DNA of 64,000 bases from Intrasporangium flavum. GTDB lineage: Bacteria > Actinomycetota > Actinomycetes > Actinomycetales > Dermatophilaceae. The stretch is from positions 124,001-188,000 of the forward strand of contig NZ_MLJO01000010.1 of the NCBI RefSeq assembly GCF_001956915.1. Direction: 5' to 3'. Position numbers and translations under genes: made by a program. Shown one piece after another: positions 7,836-15,640 of the stretch. The notes beneath the pieces are model-generated. The model was not told where the DNA came from, did not search any database, and saw only the letters and a program-made list of their open reading frames with translations. The stretch's first letter is position 1, and every line of letters begins with the position of its first letter.

Positions 7836-8988
7836 CGACTCAGCCGACCTCGCCCGCGTCGTCGACCTGCTCGCCGCCCAGGTCGTCGCCCAGTACGTGT
7901 CCGCCGAGCAGGACCTCATCGCCGAAGTCGCCGACTACGCCCGCCGGGGCCTCGCCGCACCGGTCGGGTCCGCGGCCCGCCTCGACATGCTGCGCCGCAT
8001 GCAGATCGCGGCCCACCGTGTCGCCGCCGAGCTCCGCTCCCGCGCAACACCGCTCGCACGCCGCGTCACCGACGAGGCTCGCCGCTCCGGCGCCGCGGCC
8101 GCCCTGCGGACCCTCACCCGGCTCACCGGCGCCCACCCGAGCCTGCTGCGAACCCTGACCGCGCCCCAGCCCGAGCCCGTCACCGCGCACGCACTCTCCT
8201 CGGTCATAACGATGCGCCTCGACCTGCAGCGCAACCTCGAGGACGCCGCGACCCGCGTCACCCGCTTCGGCGACGACGCCTATCGGGCAGCCGTTGCGCG
8301 AGCGGCCGAGTCCGAGATCATGCACGGCATCGCACCGGCCGCGGCCCAGCGTGGCGCCTGGGACGAGCTGACGTCGCAGGGCATCACCGGCTTCCAGGAC
8401 TCGCGTGGCCGCCGATGGAACCTCGCCTCCTACGTCGAGATGGCCACCCGGACTGCGGTGCAGCGCGCCTACAACGAGGCCCACGAGGCGCGCATGGCCG
8501 CCGCCGGGATCTCGTTCTTCACCGTCGCCCCGCACGCGCACCCGTGCCCGCTGTGTCGGCCGTGGGAGGGCCGAGTGCTGTCGAGCCGGTACCCGTCCGG
8601 GGAGACGACGACGCAGTCGGCCTTGAGCGATGTCATGGTGACGTTCGAGGTGGCCGGCACCGTCGACCAGGCACGCGCGGCCGGCCTGTTCCACCCGAAC
8701 TGCACGCACACCCTGGTGCCGTACCTGCCGGGCGTGACGCGGATGCCTCCGGCGCCAGACTGGACCTCGGCCGACGAACGCGCCTACCGGGACGCGCAGC
8801 GGCTGCGGACGTTCGAGCGGGCGGTGCGGGCCGCGAAGCAGCGCGAGCAGGCGGCGCTCACCCCGTCGGACCGTGCCCGGGCCCGCGCCGACGTTCGGAA
8901 GGCGCAGGCCCGGGTCCGGGCTCACGTGGCTGCGACCGGGCTACTCAGGCGTCCTCGACGCGAGCAGCTCGACCTCGGCAACGGCTAG
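7807..8988 (+). CDS. MuF-like minor capsid protein
   Basis: This 393-residue protein has a long helical N-terminus, then the minor capsid 2/MuF core: ATRTAVQRAYNEAH, CPLCRPWEGRVLS and HPNCTHTLVPYLPG. The two CxxC/HxxC elements are usual for the family. It is thought to join the procapsid at the portal vertex and may be injected. The GTG start lies inside the portal gene. The C-terminus is basic and Arg-rich. Its stop overlaps the stop of the oppositely oriented gene by three bases. Confidence 0.85.
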   Translation: MATQPSRPADDSADLARVVDLLAAQVVAQYVSAEQDLIAEVADYARRGLAAPVGSAARLDMLRRMQIAAHRVAAELRSRATPLARRVTDEARRSGAAAALRTLTRLTGAHPSLLRTLTAPQPEPVTAHALSSVITMRLDLQRNLEDAATRVTRFGDDAYRAAVARAAESEIMHGIAPAAAQRGAWDELTSQGITGFQDSRGRRWNLASYVEMATRTAVQRAYNEAHEARMAAAGISFFTVAPHAHPCPLCRPWEGRVLSSRYPSGETTTQSALSDVMVTFEVAGTVDQARAAGLFHPNCTHTLVPYLPGVTRMPPAPDWTSADERAYRDAQRLRTFERAVRAAKQREQAALTPSDRARARADVRKAQARVRAHVAATGLLRRPRREQLDLGNG

Positions 8989-9320
8989 TCCTGATCGAAC
9001 TGAACCTCTCGCCAGACGCCCGGTGCGTAGGCATGCCGGATCTTGCCCGCGATCAGGATCGAGAGCACCCCCTCCTTCACCTCGGCGCCGATCGCCTCGC
9101 CTGGCTTAGCACCCCACCATTCGCTGTAGAGCAGGCGTCGCGTCGAGGCGATGGTGACCTGGATGGGGAAGCCAACTGCGGCGTCGCGCAGCACCTCCGG
9201 CGCCTCGATGTCCTCGTCGCCGACCGCAACAGACCTCTCATGCTGGAGCCCCTGCTCCGTCAGCCAGTTGAAGCCCACGACCATCCGCTTCTGCTTCTTC
9301 GTGGCGTCACCTTCGGCCAC
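8985..9320 (-). CDS. Hypothetical protein on the opposite strand inside the head operon
   Basis: The 111-residue product has a GTG start with a very good GGGGAGG site 4 bases upstream, which supports it as real. It reads as a small soluble alpha/beta protein (VTIASTRRLLYSEWW, ILIAGKIRHAYAPG). It sits alone in reverse between the MuF and scaffold genes and is less GC-rich than its neighbours. This is the layout of a moron, a gene transcribed independently from the prophage. No family or function is recognised. Confidence 0.6.
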   Translation of the reverse strand: MAEGDATKKQKRMVVGFNWLTEQGLQHERSVAVGDEDIEAPEVLRDAAVGFPIQVTIASTRRLLYSEWWGAKPGEAIGAEVKEGVLSILIAGKIRHAYAPGVWREVQFDQD

Positions 9321-9438
9321 AGTGCCTCCCCTCGAACTGCCGTCCCGCCTGGCGCGTGACGGTCCGCCCCAGACCGTACCTGTGGTCTATGACAGTCACC
9401 GACAACCGGCCGGGCGCCGGAGAGAAGAGATCCCAGCC

Positions 9439-10185
9439 ATGAGCACCATCGCGCGAACCGCAGCCCTCACCGCCCCGCTCACCGCCAACGGCATGACCGT
9501 CGACGAGCTCCTCGCCTTCCACAAGGCCCGCTTCGGCGACGCCCGCATGGACGCCACCGGTGACGGCACGGACGGCGGCGACGCCACGACCACCGACGGC
9601 GGCGACTCGACCGCGACGGACACCAAGACCGACGCCACCAAGGCCACCGGCGACACGAAGACCGCCGACACGGCGACGTGGAACCCCGACGCCTGGGACG
9701 GCAAGGTCGACTCCCTGCCCGCCGGCGCGCAGAAGATCATCACCGACCTGCGCAAGGCCGACGGCGACGAGCGCGTCGCCAAGAAGACCCTCGACGCCAT
9801 CATGGCGGCGATCAACCCCGAGAAGGACGGCGAGAAGCCCGACCCGGTCAAGCTCGCCGCCCAGCTCACCGACAGCCAGCGCGACGGCCGCCAGACCAAG
9901 GTCGAGCTCGCCGTCTACAAGACCGCCAGCAAGCACTCCGGCGACCCGGACGCCCTGCTGGACTCGCGAGCCTTCCTGGCGAAGGTCGCGGACCTCGACC
10001 CGTCCGCCGACGACTTCCAGTCCAAGGTCGACGCGGCGATCAAGTCCGCCGTGGCGGACAACCCCAAGCTCAAGGCGGCCCGGGCGGCTGGCGCGAGCGG
10101 TGCGGACCGAACCGGTGGATCCGGTGAGCGTGCCGCGAAGCCCAAGACCCTCGAAGACGCCATCACGCAGAAGATGGCGCGCTGA
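9439..10185 (+). CDS. Capsid scaffold protein
   Basis: The 248-residue product starts at an ATG preceded by GGAGAGAAGAG. It has an extended Asp/Thr/Lys-rich linker (about residues 37-80), then helical segments and a basic tail (AAKPKTLEDAITQKMAR). Low complexity, acidic-helical composition and position directly before the major capsid gene are typical of scaffolds that guide procapsid assembly. No protease motif is visible, so the scaffold is probably expelled or cut by another enzyme. The call depends mainly on context. Confidence 0.75.
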   Translation: MSTIARTAALTAPLTANGMTVDELLAFHKARFGDARMDATGDGTDGGDATTTDGGDSTATDTKTDATKATGDTKTADTATWNPDAWDGKVDSLPAGAQKIITDLRKADGDERVAKKTLDAIMAAINPEKDGEKPDPVKLAAQLTDSQRDGRQTKVELAVYKTASKHSGDPDALLDSRAFLAKVADLDPSADDFQSKVDAAIKSAVADNPKLKAARAAGASGADRTGGSGERAAKPKTLEDAITQKMAR

Positions 10186-10200
10186 CCTCAGGAGCACACC

Positions 10201-11205
10201 ATGCCCGTGACCCTCGCCCAGGCGAAGCTCAACGCGACGGACGACATCGACGTCCAGATCATCGACGAGTTCCAGAAGAGCAACGACGTCCTCAACCGCA
10301 TCACCTTCGACGACGTCGTCTCCGGTGCCGGCAACGGCGCCACCCTCACCTACGGCTACACCCGCCAGATCACGCAGCGGGGCGCCGCCTTCCGTGCGAT
10401 CAACAGCGAGTACACGCCCACCGAGGCGACGAAGGCGCGCTACACCGTGGACCTCAAGCCGCTCGGCGGGTCCTTCCAGGTGGACCGCGTCCTCAACCGC
10501 GTCGCTCAGGCCGCGGAGACCGCCTTCCAGATGCGTGAGCTGCTCAAGGCGTCCAGCGCCAAGTTCAGCGACACCTTCTTCAACGGCGACACCGCGGTCG
10601 ACGCCAACGGCTTCGACGGCATCTCCAAGCTCGTCACCGGCACCTCCACGGAGTACCTGCCGCTGAGCAACGGGGTCGCCGCCGGCTACCTCGACTGGAC
10701 CGCGATCAACACGCAGGCCCTGGCCTTCGCGACGATCGCGCACATCGACGCCTGGCTCGGCCTGCTCGACGGCCGCCCGGACGCGATCTACCTGCCGCGC
10801 AAGGCGAAGGCGCTCTTCAAGACCGTCGCCTCATTCGCCGGGCAGTACTCCGTCGACCGCAACGACGTCGGCCAGGTCATCGAGTCCTACAACGGGATCC
10901 CGCTCGTCGACCCCGGCACCAAGGACGGCTCGGCGACCGACATCCTCGCGCTCAACACCCGCGACGCGGACGGGGCCGGCGCCGGCGGCAACATCACCGG
11001 CCTGGCCGACATCTTCGCGGTCCGCTTCGGCCTCGACGGCGTCCACGGTGTCTCGATGGCCGACGGCCCGCTCGTCCAGAACTGGCTCCCCGACTTCACC
11101 ACCGCCGGTGCCGTGAAGACCGGCGAGGCGGAGATGGGCCCGGTCGCGGTCGCGGTGAAGCGGACGAAGTCCGTCGCCGTCCTGCGCAACGTCAAGGTCC
11201 AGTGA
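10201..11205 (+). CDS. Major capsid protein
   Basis: The 334-residue protein follows the scaffold gene after 15 bases with AGGAG just ahead of the ATG. It has the length and mixed composition of an HK97-fold coat protein, including an early helix (DDIDVQIIDEFQKSNDVLNRI) region and a GGSFQVDR strand, with GIPLVDPG later. A strong hairpin follows the stop, consistent with a highly expressed gene whose message is stabilised or partly terminated there. Confidence 0.88.
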   Translation: MPVTLAQAKLNATDDIDVQIIDEFQKSNDVLNRITFDDVVSGAGNGATLTYGYTRQITQRGAAFRAINSEYTPTEATKARYTVDLKPLGGSFQVDRVLNRVAQAAETAFQMRELLKASSAKFSDTFFNGDTAVDANGFDGISKLVTGTSTEYLPLSNGVAAGYLDWTAINTQALAFATIAHIDAWLGLLDGRPDAIYLPRKAKALFKTVASFAGQYSVDRNDVGQVIESYNGIPLVDPGTKDGSATDILALNTRDADGAGAGGNITGLADIFAVRFGLDGVHGVSMADGPLVQNWLPDFTTAGAVKTGEAEMGPVAVAVKRTKSVAVLRNVKVQ

Positions 11206-11221
11206 CCCGGACCCCCTGAGC

Positions 11222-11255
11222 GGAGCGGGGCTGGAGAGACAACCGGCCCCGCTCC
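11222..11255 (+). terminator. Hairpin after the capsid gene
   Basis: GGAGCGGGGC pairs perfectly with GCCCCGCTCC across a 14-base loop, 17 bases past the stop. There is no T tract, so it probably attenuates or protects the transcript rather than ending it. Confidence 0.6.
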
Positions 11256-11287
11256 AACCGGAACCACAACCGCCCAGGGAGGGCACC

Positions 11288-12001
11288 ATGAAGATCAGCA
11301 GCCCCGACAAGACCTACACGGGCGAGTCGCGCTACGGCGAGGTCGTCCTCCAGTTCGAGGACGGCGTCGCGAAGTTCGACGGCGAGCTCCCCGCGGGCGT
11401 GCGCCAGTACATGCTCGGCGCCGGCTACGGCATCGGCTCCAAGAAGCCCGCCGACCCCGAGGACACCCCCGCGCCGCCCGACCCGCGCGATGTCACCCAC
11501 GAGTCCGTCGGCACACCGCTGCGTGACGCCGCGGTCGACCCGAAGGACGGCGACTTCCTCGCCCCGACCAACGCCGGCACCGAGGGCCCCGAGGGCAACC
11601 CCCACGGCCCCAACGTCGTCTCCCCGCAGATCCACGGCTCCGTCGGCCAGCCGGTCGTCCCCGGCCCCGTCGGCACCTACGAGGAGCACGACGTCAAGGA
11701 CGACGAGGGCAACGTGACCGGCAAGGTCGGCGTCGTCCTGTCGGACCCGGCCGCCCAGGAGAAGCGCGAGACCGAGTACGCCGAGCGCGCCCTCGTCGGC
11801 AACGAGCCCGTCCCGGAGGTCCTCGCCGACATCGGCGCCAAGGCCAACCCGGACAGCGCCGACCCGACCGGCGAGACGCCCGACGAGGCCCTCGAGCTCA
11901 AGGGCGCCGCGCTCGACCAGGCGCTCGAGGAGGCCGGCCTGTCCAAGACCGGCACGGCCGACGAGAAGCGCGCGCGGCTCGCCGAGCACCGCAGCGCCTG
12001 A
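11288..12001 (+). CDS. Hypothetical head protein with SAP-like C-terminus
   Basis: The 237-residue product is acidic and Pro/Gly-rich in the middle, suggesting a disordered linker. Residues 1-50 form a small strand-rich domain (KISSPDKTYTGESRYGEVVL). The last 35 residues (LDQALEEAGLSKTGTADEKRARL) look like a SAP/HeH helix-extended-loop-helix. It lies just after the capsid gene, where decoration or head-completion proteins are found. The function is not established. A GGGAGG site precedes the ATG. Confidence 0.65.
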   Translation: MKISSPDKTYTGESRYGEVVLQFEDGVAKFDGELPAGVRQYMLGAGYGIGSKKPADPEDTPAPPDPRDVTHESVGTPLRDAAVDPKDGDFLAPTNAGTEGPEGNPHGPNVVSPQIHGSVGQPVVPGPVGTYEEHDVKDDEGNVTGKVGVVLSDPAAQEKRETEYAERALVGNEPVPEVLADIGAKANPDSADPTGETPDEALELKGAALDQALEEAGLSKTGTADEKRARLAEHRSA

Positions 12002-12158
12002 CCCGCCATCGGGTGGGGCGTCAACGAGATCCCCGGGAACGCAACCGTGAGCGTGAGCACCTGGTCTCGAAGGCGGCTCGGGGAGTTTCACCCCGGGTCC
12101 TTTCGCTCCCTGCCATGAGCCGACCTGCGCCCCACCCGAACACCTCTCGGAGGTAGCC

Positions 12159-12569
12159 GTGCCCACCTACGCCACCCCCGACGACCTCGCCGCCTGGACC
12201 GGCGCGAGCGCGCCAGCCAACGCCGTGCAGCTGCTGCGCACCGCGTCCGGGCTCGTCGCCGAGGCCACAATCACCGCCTGGTACGCCACCGACAGCGCCG
12301 GGCTCCCCACCGCCACAGCGACGCTCGACGCGTTCCGCGACGCCACCTGCGCCCACGCGGCCGCCATGGCCGCGGCCAAGGTCGACCCGGCCGCTGGCGC
12401 AGCCGTCGGTGCAGGTGCCGCGGTCCGCAAGAAGGTCGGCACCGCCGAGGTCGAGTACGCCGGCGCCGCCGACGCCGCCTCCGCGCGGGCCCGGCTCGTC
12501 GACGTCCTGTGCCCCGAGGCGATCCGCATCCTGCGTGCCGCCGGCCTCACCCCGAGCGTCCTGGGCTGA
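12159..12569 (+). CDS. Head-tail connector (adaptor)
   Basis: The 136-residue, Ala-rich helical protein opens with MPTYATPDDLAAWTG, a start seen in gp6/gp15-type adaptors that dock under the portal. GGAGG lies 5 bases before the GTG start. It is the first of five small joining genes and overlaps the next by one base. The 157-base gap before it contains only a short CGGGGAGTTTCACCCCGG hairpin. Confidence 0.75.
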   Translation: MPTYATPDDLAAWTGASAPANAVQLLRTASGLVAEATITAWYATDSAGLPTATATLDAFRDATCAHAAAMAAAKVDPAAGAAVGAGAAVRKKVGTAEVEYAGAADAASARARLVDVLCPEAIRILRAAGLTPSVLG

Positions 12570-12886
12570 TGTTCGCCGCGGCCGAGGACTTCCAGCTGAC
12601 CACCGTCACGGTCCGCACCAAGACCGGCTCCGGCGCCAACGGCGACATCTTCGGCGCCTCGGTCGACCGCGACGTCTTCCTCGAGGACTCACGCAAGCTC
12701 GTCCGCGACGCCACCGGCGAGCAGGTCGTCTCCGAGACCACCCTCTACGCCGACGTCGCCGACGCCGCCGTCTTCACCCCCGACTCCAAGGTGGCGCTGC
12801 CCGGCCGCACCGCCCGCGTCCTGTTGGCCAAGCGGCACGTCATCGGCGACCCCGACGTCGACCACCTCGAGGTGACCCTCACATGA
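12569..12886 (+). CDS. Head-tail stopper
   Basis: The 105-residue product starts within the preceding stop (TGATG) and overlaps the next gene as ATGA. It is strand-rich (LTTVTVRTKTGSG, VFLEDSRKLVRDATGEQVV), consistent with the small beta-barrel of gp16-type stoppers that plug the DNA channel. The assignment follows from order, length and fold impression. Confidence 0.65.
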   Translation: MFAAAEDFQLTTVTVRTKTGSGANGDIFGASVDRDVFLEDSRKLVRDATGEQVVSETTLYADVADAAVFTPDSKVALPGRTARVLLAKRHVIGDPDVDHLEVTLT

Positions 12887-13233
12887 GCCTGCGCATCGAA
12901 CGCCACCTCGACCTTTCCAGCCTGTCCGCCGAGGTCGCCGCCGTCGCCCCTGCGGCCGTCGCGCGCGCCGGCGAGCACATCCGCGCCGTCTCGGTCGCTC
13001 GCACGCCCGTCGAGACCGGGCGCCTCGCCGGCTCGGCCGCGGTACACCTCGACCACCAGGACGGCGACGCCACCGCCTCCATCACCTACGACGGCCCCTA
13101 CGCCCGCTACCAGCACGAGCGCCTCGACCTGCGCCACGAGACCGGCCAGGCAAAGTTCCTCGAGTCCGCGCTGCTCAGCGAGGCCGACACCGCCCTCGAG
13201 ATCATCGCCACCGACATCAGGCGGGCCCTGTGA
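12883..13233 (+). CDS. Neck/tail completion protein, HK97 gp10-like
   Basis: The 116-residue protein contains the gp10-like signature: ARTPVETGRLAGSAAVH followed by a strand hairpin and YDGPYARYQHE, then a helical C-terminus. Family members link the head connector to the tail. The gene overlaps its neighbours on both sides by 4 bases. Confidence 0.8.
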   Translation: MSLRIERHLDLSSLSAEVAAVAPAAVARAGEHIRAVSVARTPVETGRLAGSAAVHLDHQDGDATASITYDGPYARYQHERLDLRHETGQAKFLESALLSEADTALEIIATDIRRAL

Positions 13234-13676
13234 GCGGCGAGCGCGGCTACGAAAGCGACCTGCTCGCCGGCCTCGCCCAGGAGCTGCAGGACGCCGGAGT
13301 CGCCGTCTATCGGCCCGACACGCCCTACGAGGACGGCGAGACCGCCATCACCTTCGGCACCATGCTCGACCAGCCCGACCGCTGCGTGACGCTCACGACC
13401 TACCCGCTGACCGACCAGCCCCGCGAGGCCCTCTCCCTGGTCGGCGTGCAGGTCCGCTCACGGGCCGAGTCCTACCTCGACGCCAACGACCTCAACGTCG
13501 CCATCTTCCGGGCGTTGCACGGCCTCACCGGACGCCAGTACGGCACCTGCCACCTCGTGCAGCTGCTGCGGCGCACCTCCGTGCCGATGGGCGCCGACAC
13601 CGACCAGCGCTGGGAGCACTCAGCGAACTTGTACGCCGACATCAACCCGCCCACCACCGCGCTGCGGCCCGAGTAG
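13230..13676 (+). CDS. Tail terminator protein
   Basis: This 148-residue alpha/beta protein begins with a helix (ESDLLAGLAQELQDAGVAVY) and continues with strands (CVTLTTYPLTDQP, SLVGVQVRSRAES), a layout matching the minor capsid 3/tail terminator group that caps the tail tube. Its place between the gp10-like gene and the tail genes agrees. Confidence 0.7.
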   Translation: MSGERGYESDLLAGLAQELQDAGVAVYRPDTPYEDGETAITFGTMLDQPDRCVTLTTYPLTDQPREALSLVGVQVRSRAESYLDANDLNVAIFRALHGLTGRQYGTCHLVQLLRRTSVPMGADTDQRWEHSANLYADINPPTTALRPE

Positions 13677-13685
13677 GAGACGACC

Positions 13686-14069
13686 ATGGCCCGCTTCACC
13701 AGCATCCACCCGCTGCACTTCACCGAGCCGGCCGTCCGGTTCCAGCCCGAGGGCGACCAGTTCGTCCTCGAGACCGACGACGACGCCGTCATCGACGCCA
13801 TGCGCGCCCTGCCGGCCGACTTCCACGTCGTCGAGCACGTCGTCGACGAGCTCGACCAGATGAAGAAGCCCGAGCTCGAGGGATACGCCACCGAGTACGG
13901 CATCGACCTGACGGGCTGCCGCTCGAACGCCGACCGCGTCAAGGCCATCCGCGCCCACTTCGCCACCCTCGCCGACCGCGACGACGAGCCGGGCGCCGAC
14001 GACACCACGCCCGCCGTCCTCGAGTCGCAGCCGGTGCCGGCCGCCGACGACAACGGCGACACGGAGTAG
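13686..14069 (+). CDS. Hypothetical phage protein with HeH/LEM-like motif
   Basis: The 127-residue acidic protein has a short N-terminal strand region. Residues about 58-90 (MKKPELEGYATEYGI, ADRVKAIRAHFAT) fit the helix-extended-loop-helix motif found in phage virion proteins. The last 30 residues are disordered and acidic. A role in the head-tail junction is suggested only by position. Confidence 0.6.
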   Translation: MARFTSIHPLHFTEPAVRFQPEGDQFVLETDDDAVIDAMRALPADFHVVEHVVDELDQMKKPELEGYATEYGIDLTGCRSNADRVKAIRAHFATLADRDDEPGADDTTPAVLESQPVPAADDNGDTE

Positions 14070-14140
14070 CACCCACCCCACAGTCCCCCGCCGCAAGACC
14101 GCGAGCGGGTCATCCGGCACGCCTGTAGGAGGCAACCGAC

Positions 14141-14830
14141 ATGAGCAACGAACTCGCCCGCCGGCTCGCGGTCGACATCTCGGCCGACAACACGACCTGG
14201 GCGCGCTTGGTCGGCACGACCGACGTCAACGACCAGGACAACATGACCGAGCAGGACGCCTCGGAGTACGAGACGGACGGCTTCGCCGCCACCGAGGTCA
14301 CGATGCACGGCTGGCTGCTCGCGGTGAAGTTCAACCGCAAGAGCAACGCCGGCGTCTTCGACCCGGTCCAGGAGATCATCCGCGCCGCCCGCTTCAAGTT
14401 CGGCGACGCGGCCCGCGTCTGGGTCCGCTGGTACGACCGCAACGGCCGCAACGACGGCAAGCAGGGCCGCGCCCTCGTCGAGTGGAACCGGTCCAAGACC
14501 GGCGTCGCCGACATCGAGGAGATCTCCGTCAACTTCAAGGGCGACGGGATCCTCGTCGACATCGCCAACCCCGGCAACTCGACCCTCCCCTCGGTCCTGT
14601 CGGCCACCCCCAGCGGTGCCGCGGCCGGCGCCCAGGTCACGATCGGCGGCCAGTACTTCACCGGCGCGACCGGCGTGAAGTTCGGCGCCGTCTCGGCGAC
14701 GGTCTTCACCGTCGTGTCCGACACGCACATCGTCGCCACCGTCCCCGCCGGATCGGCCGGCTCCGCCCCGGTCACGGTCACCACGGCCGCCGGCACCTCG
14801 AACGCTCTGGCCTACACGCGCGGCGCGTAG
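14141..14830 (+). CDS. Major tail protein with C-terminal IPT/Ig-like domain
   Basis: Residues 1-145 have the composition of a tail tube subunit (NELARRLAVDISADNTTW, WVRWYDRNGRNDGK). Residues about 148-226 form an IPT/TIG-type immunoglobulin-like domain: PSVLSATPSGAAAGAQVTI, GQYFTGATGVKFG, VPAGSAGSAPVTV. Such domains decorate the outside of siphophage tails and are thought to aid surface adhesion. AGGAGG precedes the ATG. A strong hairpin follows, as expected for an abundant product. Confidence 0.87.
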   Translation: MSNELARRLAVDISADNTTWARLVGTTDVNDQDNMTEQDASEYETDGFAATEVTMHGWLLAVKFNRKSNAGVFDPVQEIIRAARFKFGDAARVWVRWYDRNGRNDGKQGRALVEWNRSKTGVADIEEISVNFKGDGILVDIANPGNSTLPSVLSATPSGAAAGAQVTIGGQYFTGATGVKFGAVSATVFTVVSDTHIVATVPAGSAGSAPVTVTTAAGTSNALAYTRGA

Positions 14831-14846
14831 TCCTCGAGCCCAGGAC

Positions 14847-14883
14847 GAGCGCGGGCGGCCCTGGCTGGGAACCGCCCGCGCTC
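14847..14883 (+). terminator. Hairpin after the major tail gene
   Basis: A perfect 12-bp stem, GAGCGCGGGCGG with CCGCCCGCGCTC, encloses a 13-base loop 17 bases past the stop. There is no T run, as in the hairpin behind the capsid gene. Both probably set the high ratio of structural messages to downstream ones. Confidence 0.65.
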
Positions 14884-14927
14884 CACCATCCCAGCCACTC
14901 CCAGCCACCCAGCCAAGGAGCAGCACC

Positions 14928-15425
14928 ATGGCGCTCAAGCGCTTCACACCCGAACCTCTCATCTTCCCCATGCCGAACGGCACCGACTACGAGGTGCCCC
15001 CGGTCGACATCGACCGCGGCTGGCGCCTCTCCCAGCTCATGTCCAAGAGCCAGGCCGAGCTCGACGCCGCCGACGAGACCGATGAGGACCTCTTCCGCCT
15101 CGTGCTCTCCGACGAGCTCTGGGACCGCATGCGCACCGAGAGCGTCCCCATCGACGCCGCCTGGCGCGCAGGCATGGCCGCCCTCGCCCACTTCCGCATC
15201 GTCGACCAGGGGCAGGGCCCCCTCGCCGACATCCACGCCGCGGCCATGCTTGCCGCCGAAGCGATCTGGGAGTCCGGCATCCACCCGGAAGCAGTGGCCG
15301 CCTGGGGGGCGGCCAACCTGACGACGACCTCGCCCGCTACGGCCGAGGAGAGTGCCGCGACGGCGTCTACGAGTGGTACGAGCTCCCCGACGGAGCCCTC
15401 ACCGGTCCCGGCCTCCGCCTCGTAG
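14928..15425 (+). CDS. Tail assembly chaperone, short form (gpG-like)
   Basis: The 165-residue protein opens with MALKRFTPEPLIFPMPNG and continues as a helical chaperone domain (VDIDRGWRLSQLMSKSQAE, LVLSDELWDRM). The last 37 residues are low-complexity Ser/Thr/Ala, typical of readthrough sequence beyond a frameshift site. It precedes the tape measure gene, where gpG/gpGT-type chaperones that coat the tape measure are always found. GGAG precedes the ATG. Confidence 0.82.
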   Translation: MALKRFTPEPLIFPMPNGTDYEVPPVDIDRGWRLSQLMSKSQAELDAADETDEDLFRLVLSDELWDRMRTESVPIDAAWRAGMAALAHFRIVDQGQGPLADIHAAAMLAAEAIWESGIHPEAVAAWGAANLTTTSPATAEESAATASTSGTSSPTEPSPVPASAS

Positions 15426-15640
15426 ACCTCCTCGACGAAGAGGACCTGATCGTCGCGGACTTCCAGCAGTTCTACGGCACCGAGCTCGAGCACGCCGACC
15501 ACCTGACCTGGTGGGAGTTCCGGCGCCGGCTCTACGGCCTGCTGTCCGAGCCGCACAGCCGCATCGCCCGCACGTTCACGCCCACCCCAGCCGGCGACCC
15601 CGGCACCCAGCCCGACACCGAGTGGGAGGACATGACGTGA
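14928..15640 (+). CDS. Tail assembly chaperone, frameshifted long form (gpGT-like)
   Basis: A second frame, open from before the slip site to the stop at 15,638, has no start codon of its own and encodes a convincing protein: DGVYEWYELPDGAL, DEEDLIVADFQQFYG, DHLTWWEFRRRLYGLL. It is in the -1 frame relative to the short form. Slippage on the G6 run at 15,304-15,309 would join about 127 residues of the first frame to 110 of the second, giving about 237. The tape measure GTG overlaps its stop by 4 bases. Programmed -1 frameshifting here is known across siphophages; the exact slip codon is inferred. Confidence 0.75.
15304..15309 (+). promoter_or_regulatory. Candidate -1 ribosomal slip site (G6)
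   Basis: Six G residues span the zero-frame codons TGG and GGG within CCTGGGGGGCGGCC. A ribosome with tRNA on GGG can re-pair one base back. This is the only homopolymer in the region where both frames are open. It is not a textbook X-XXY-YYZ heptamer, so efficiency is uncertain. Confidence 0.55.
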
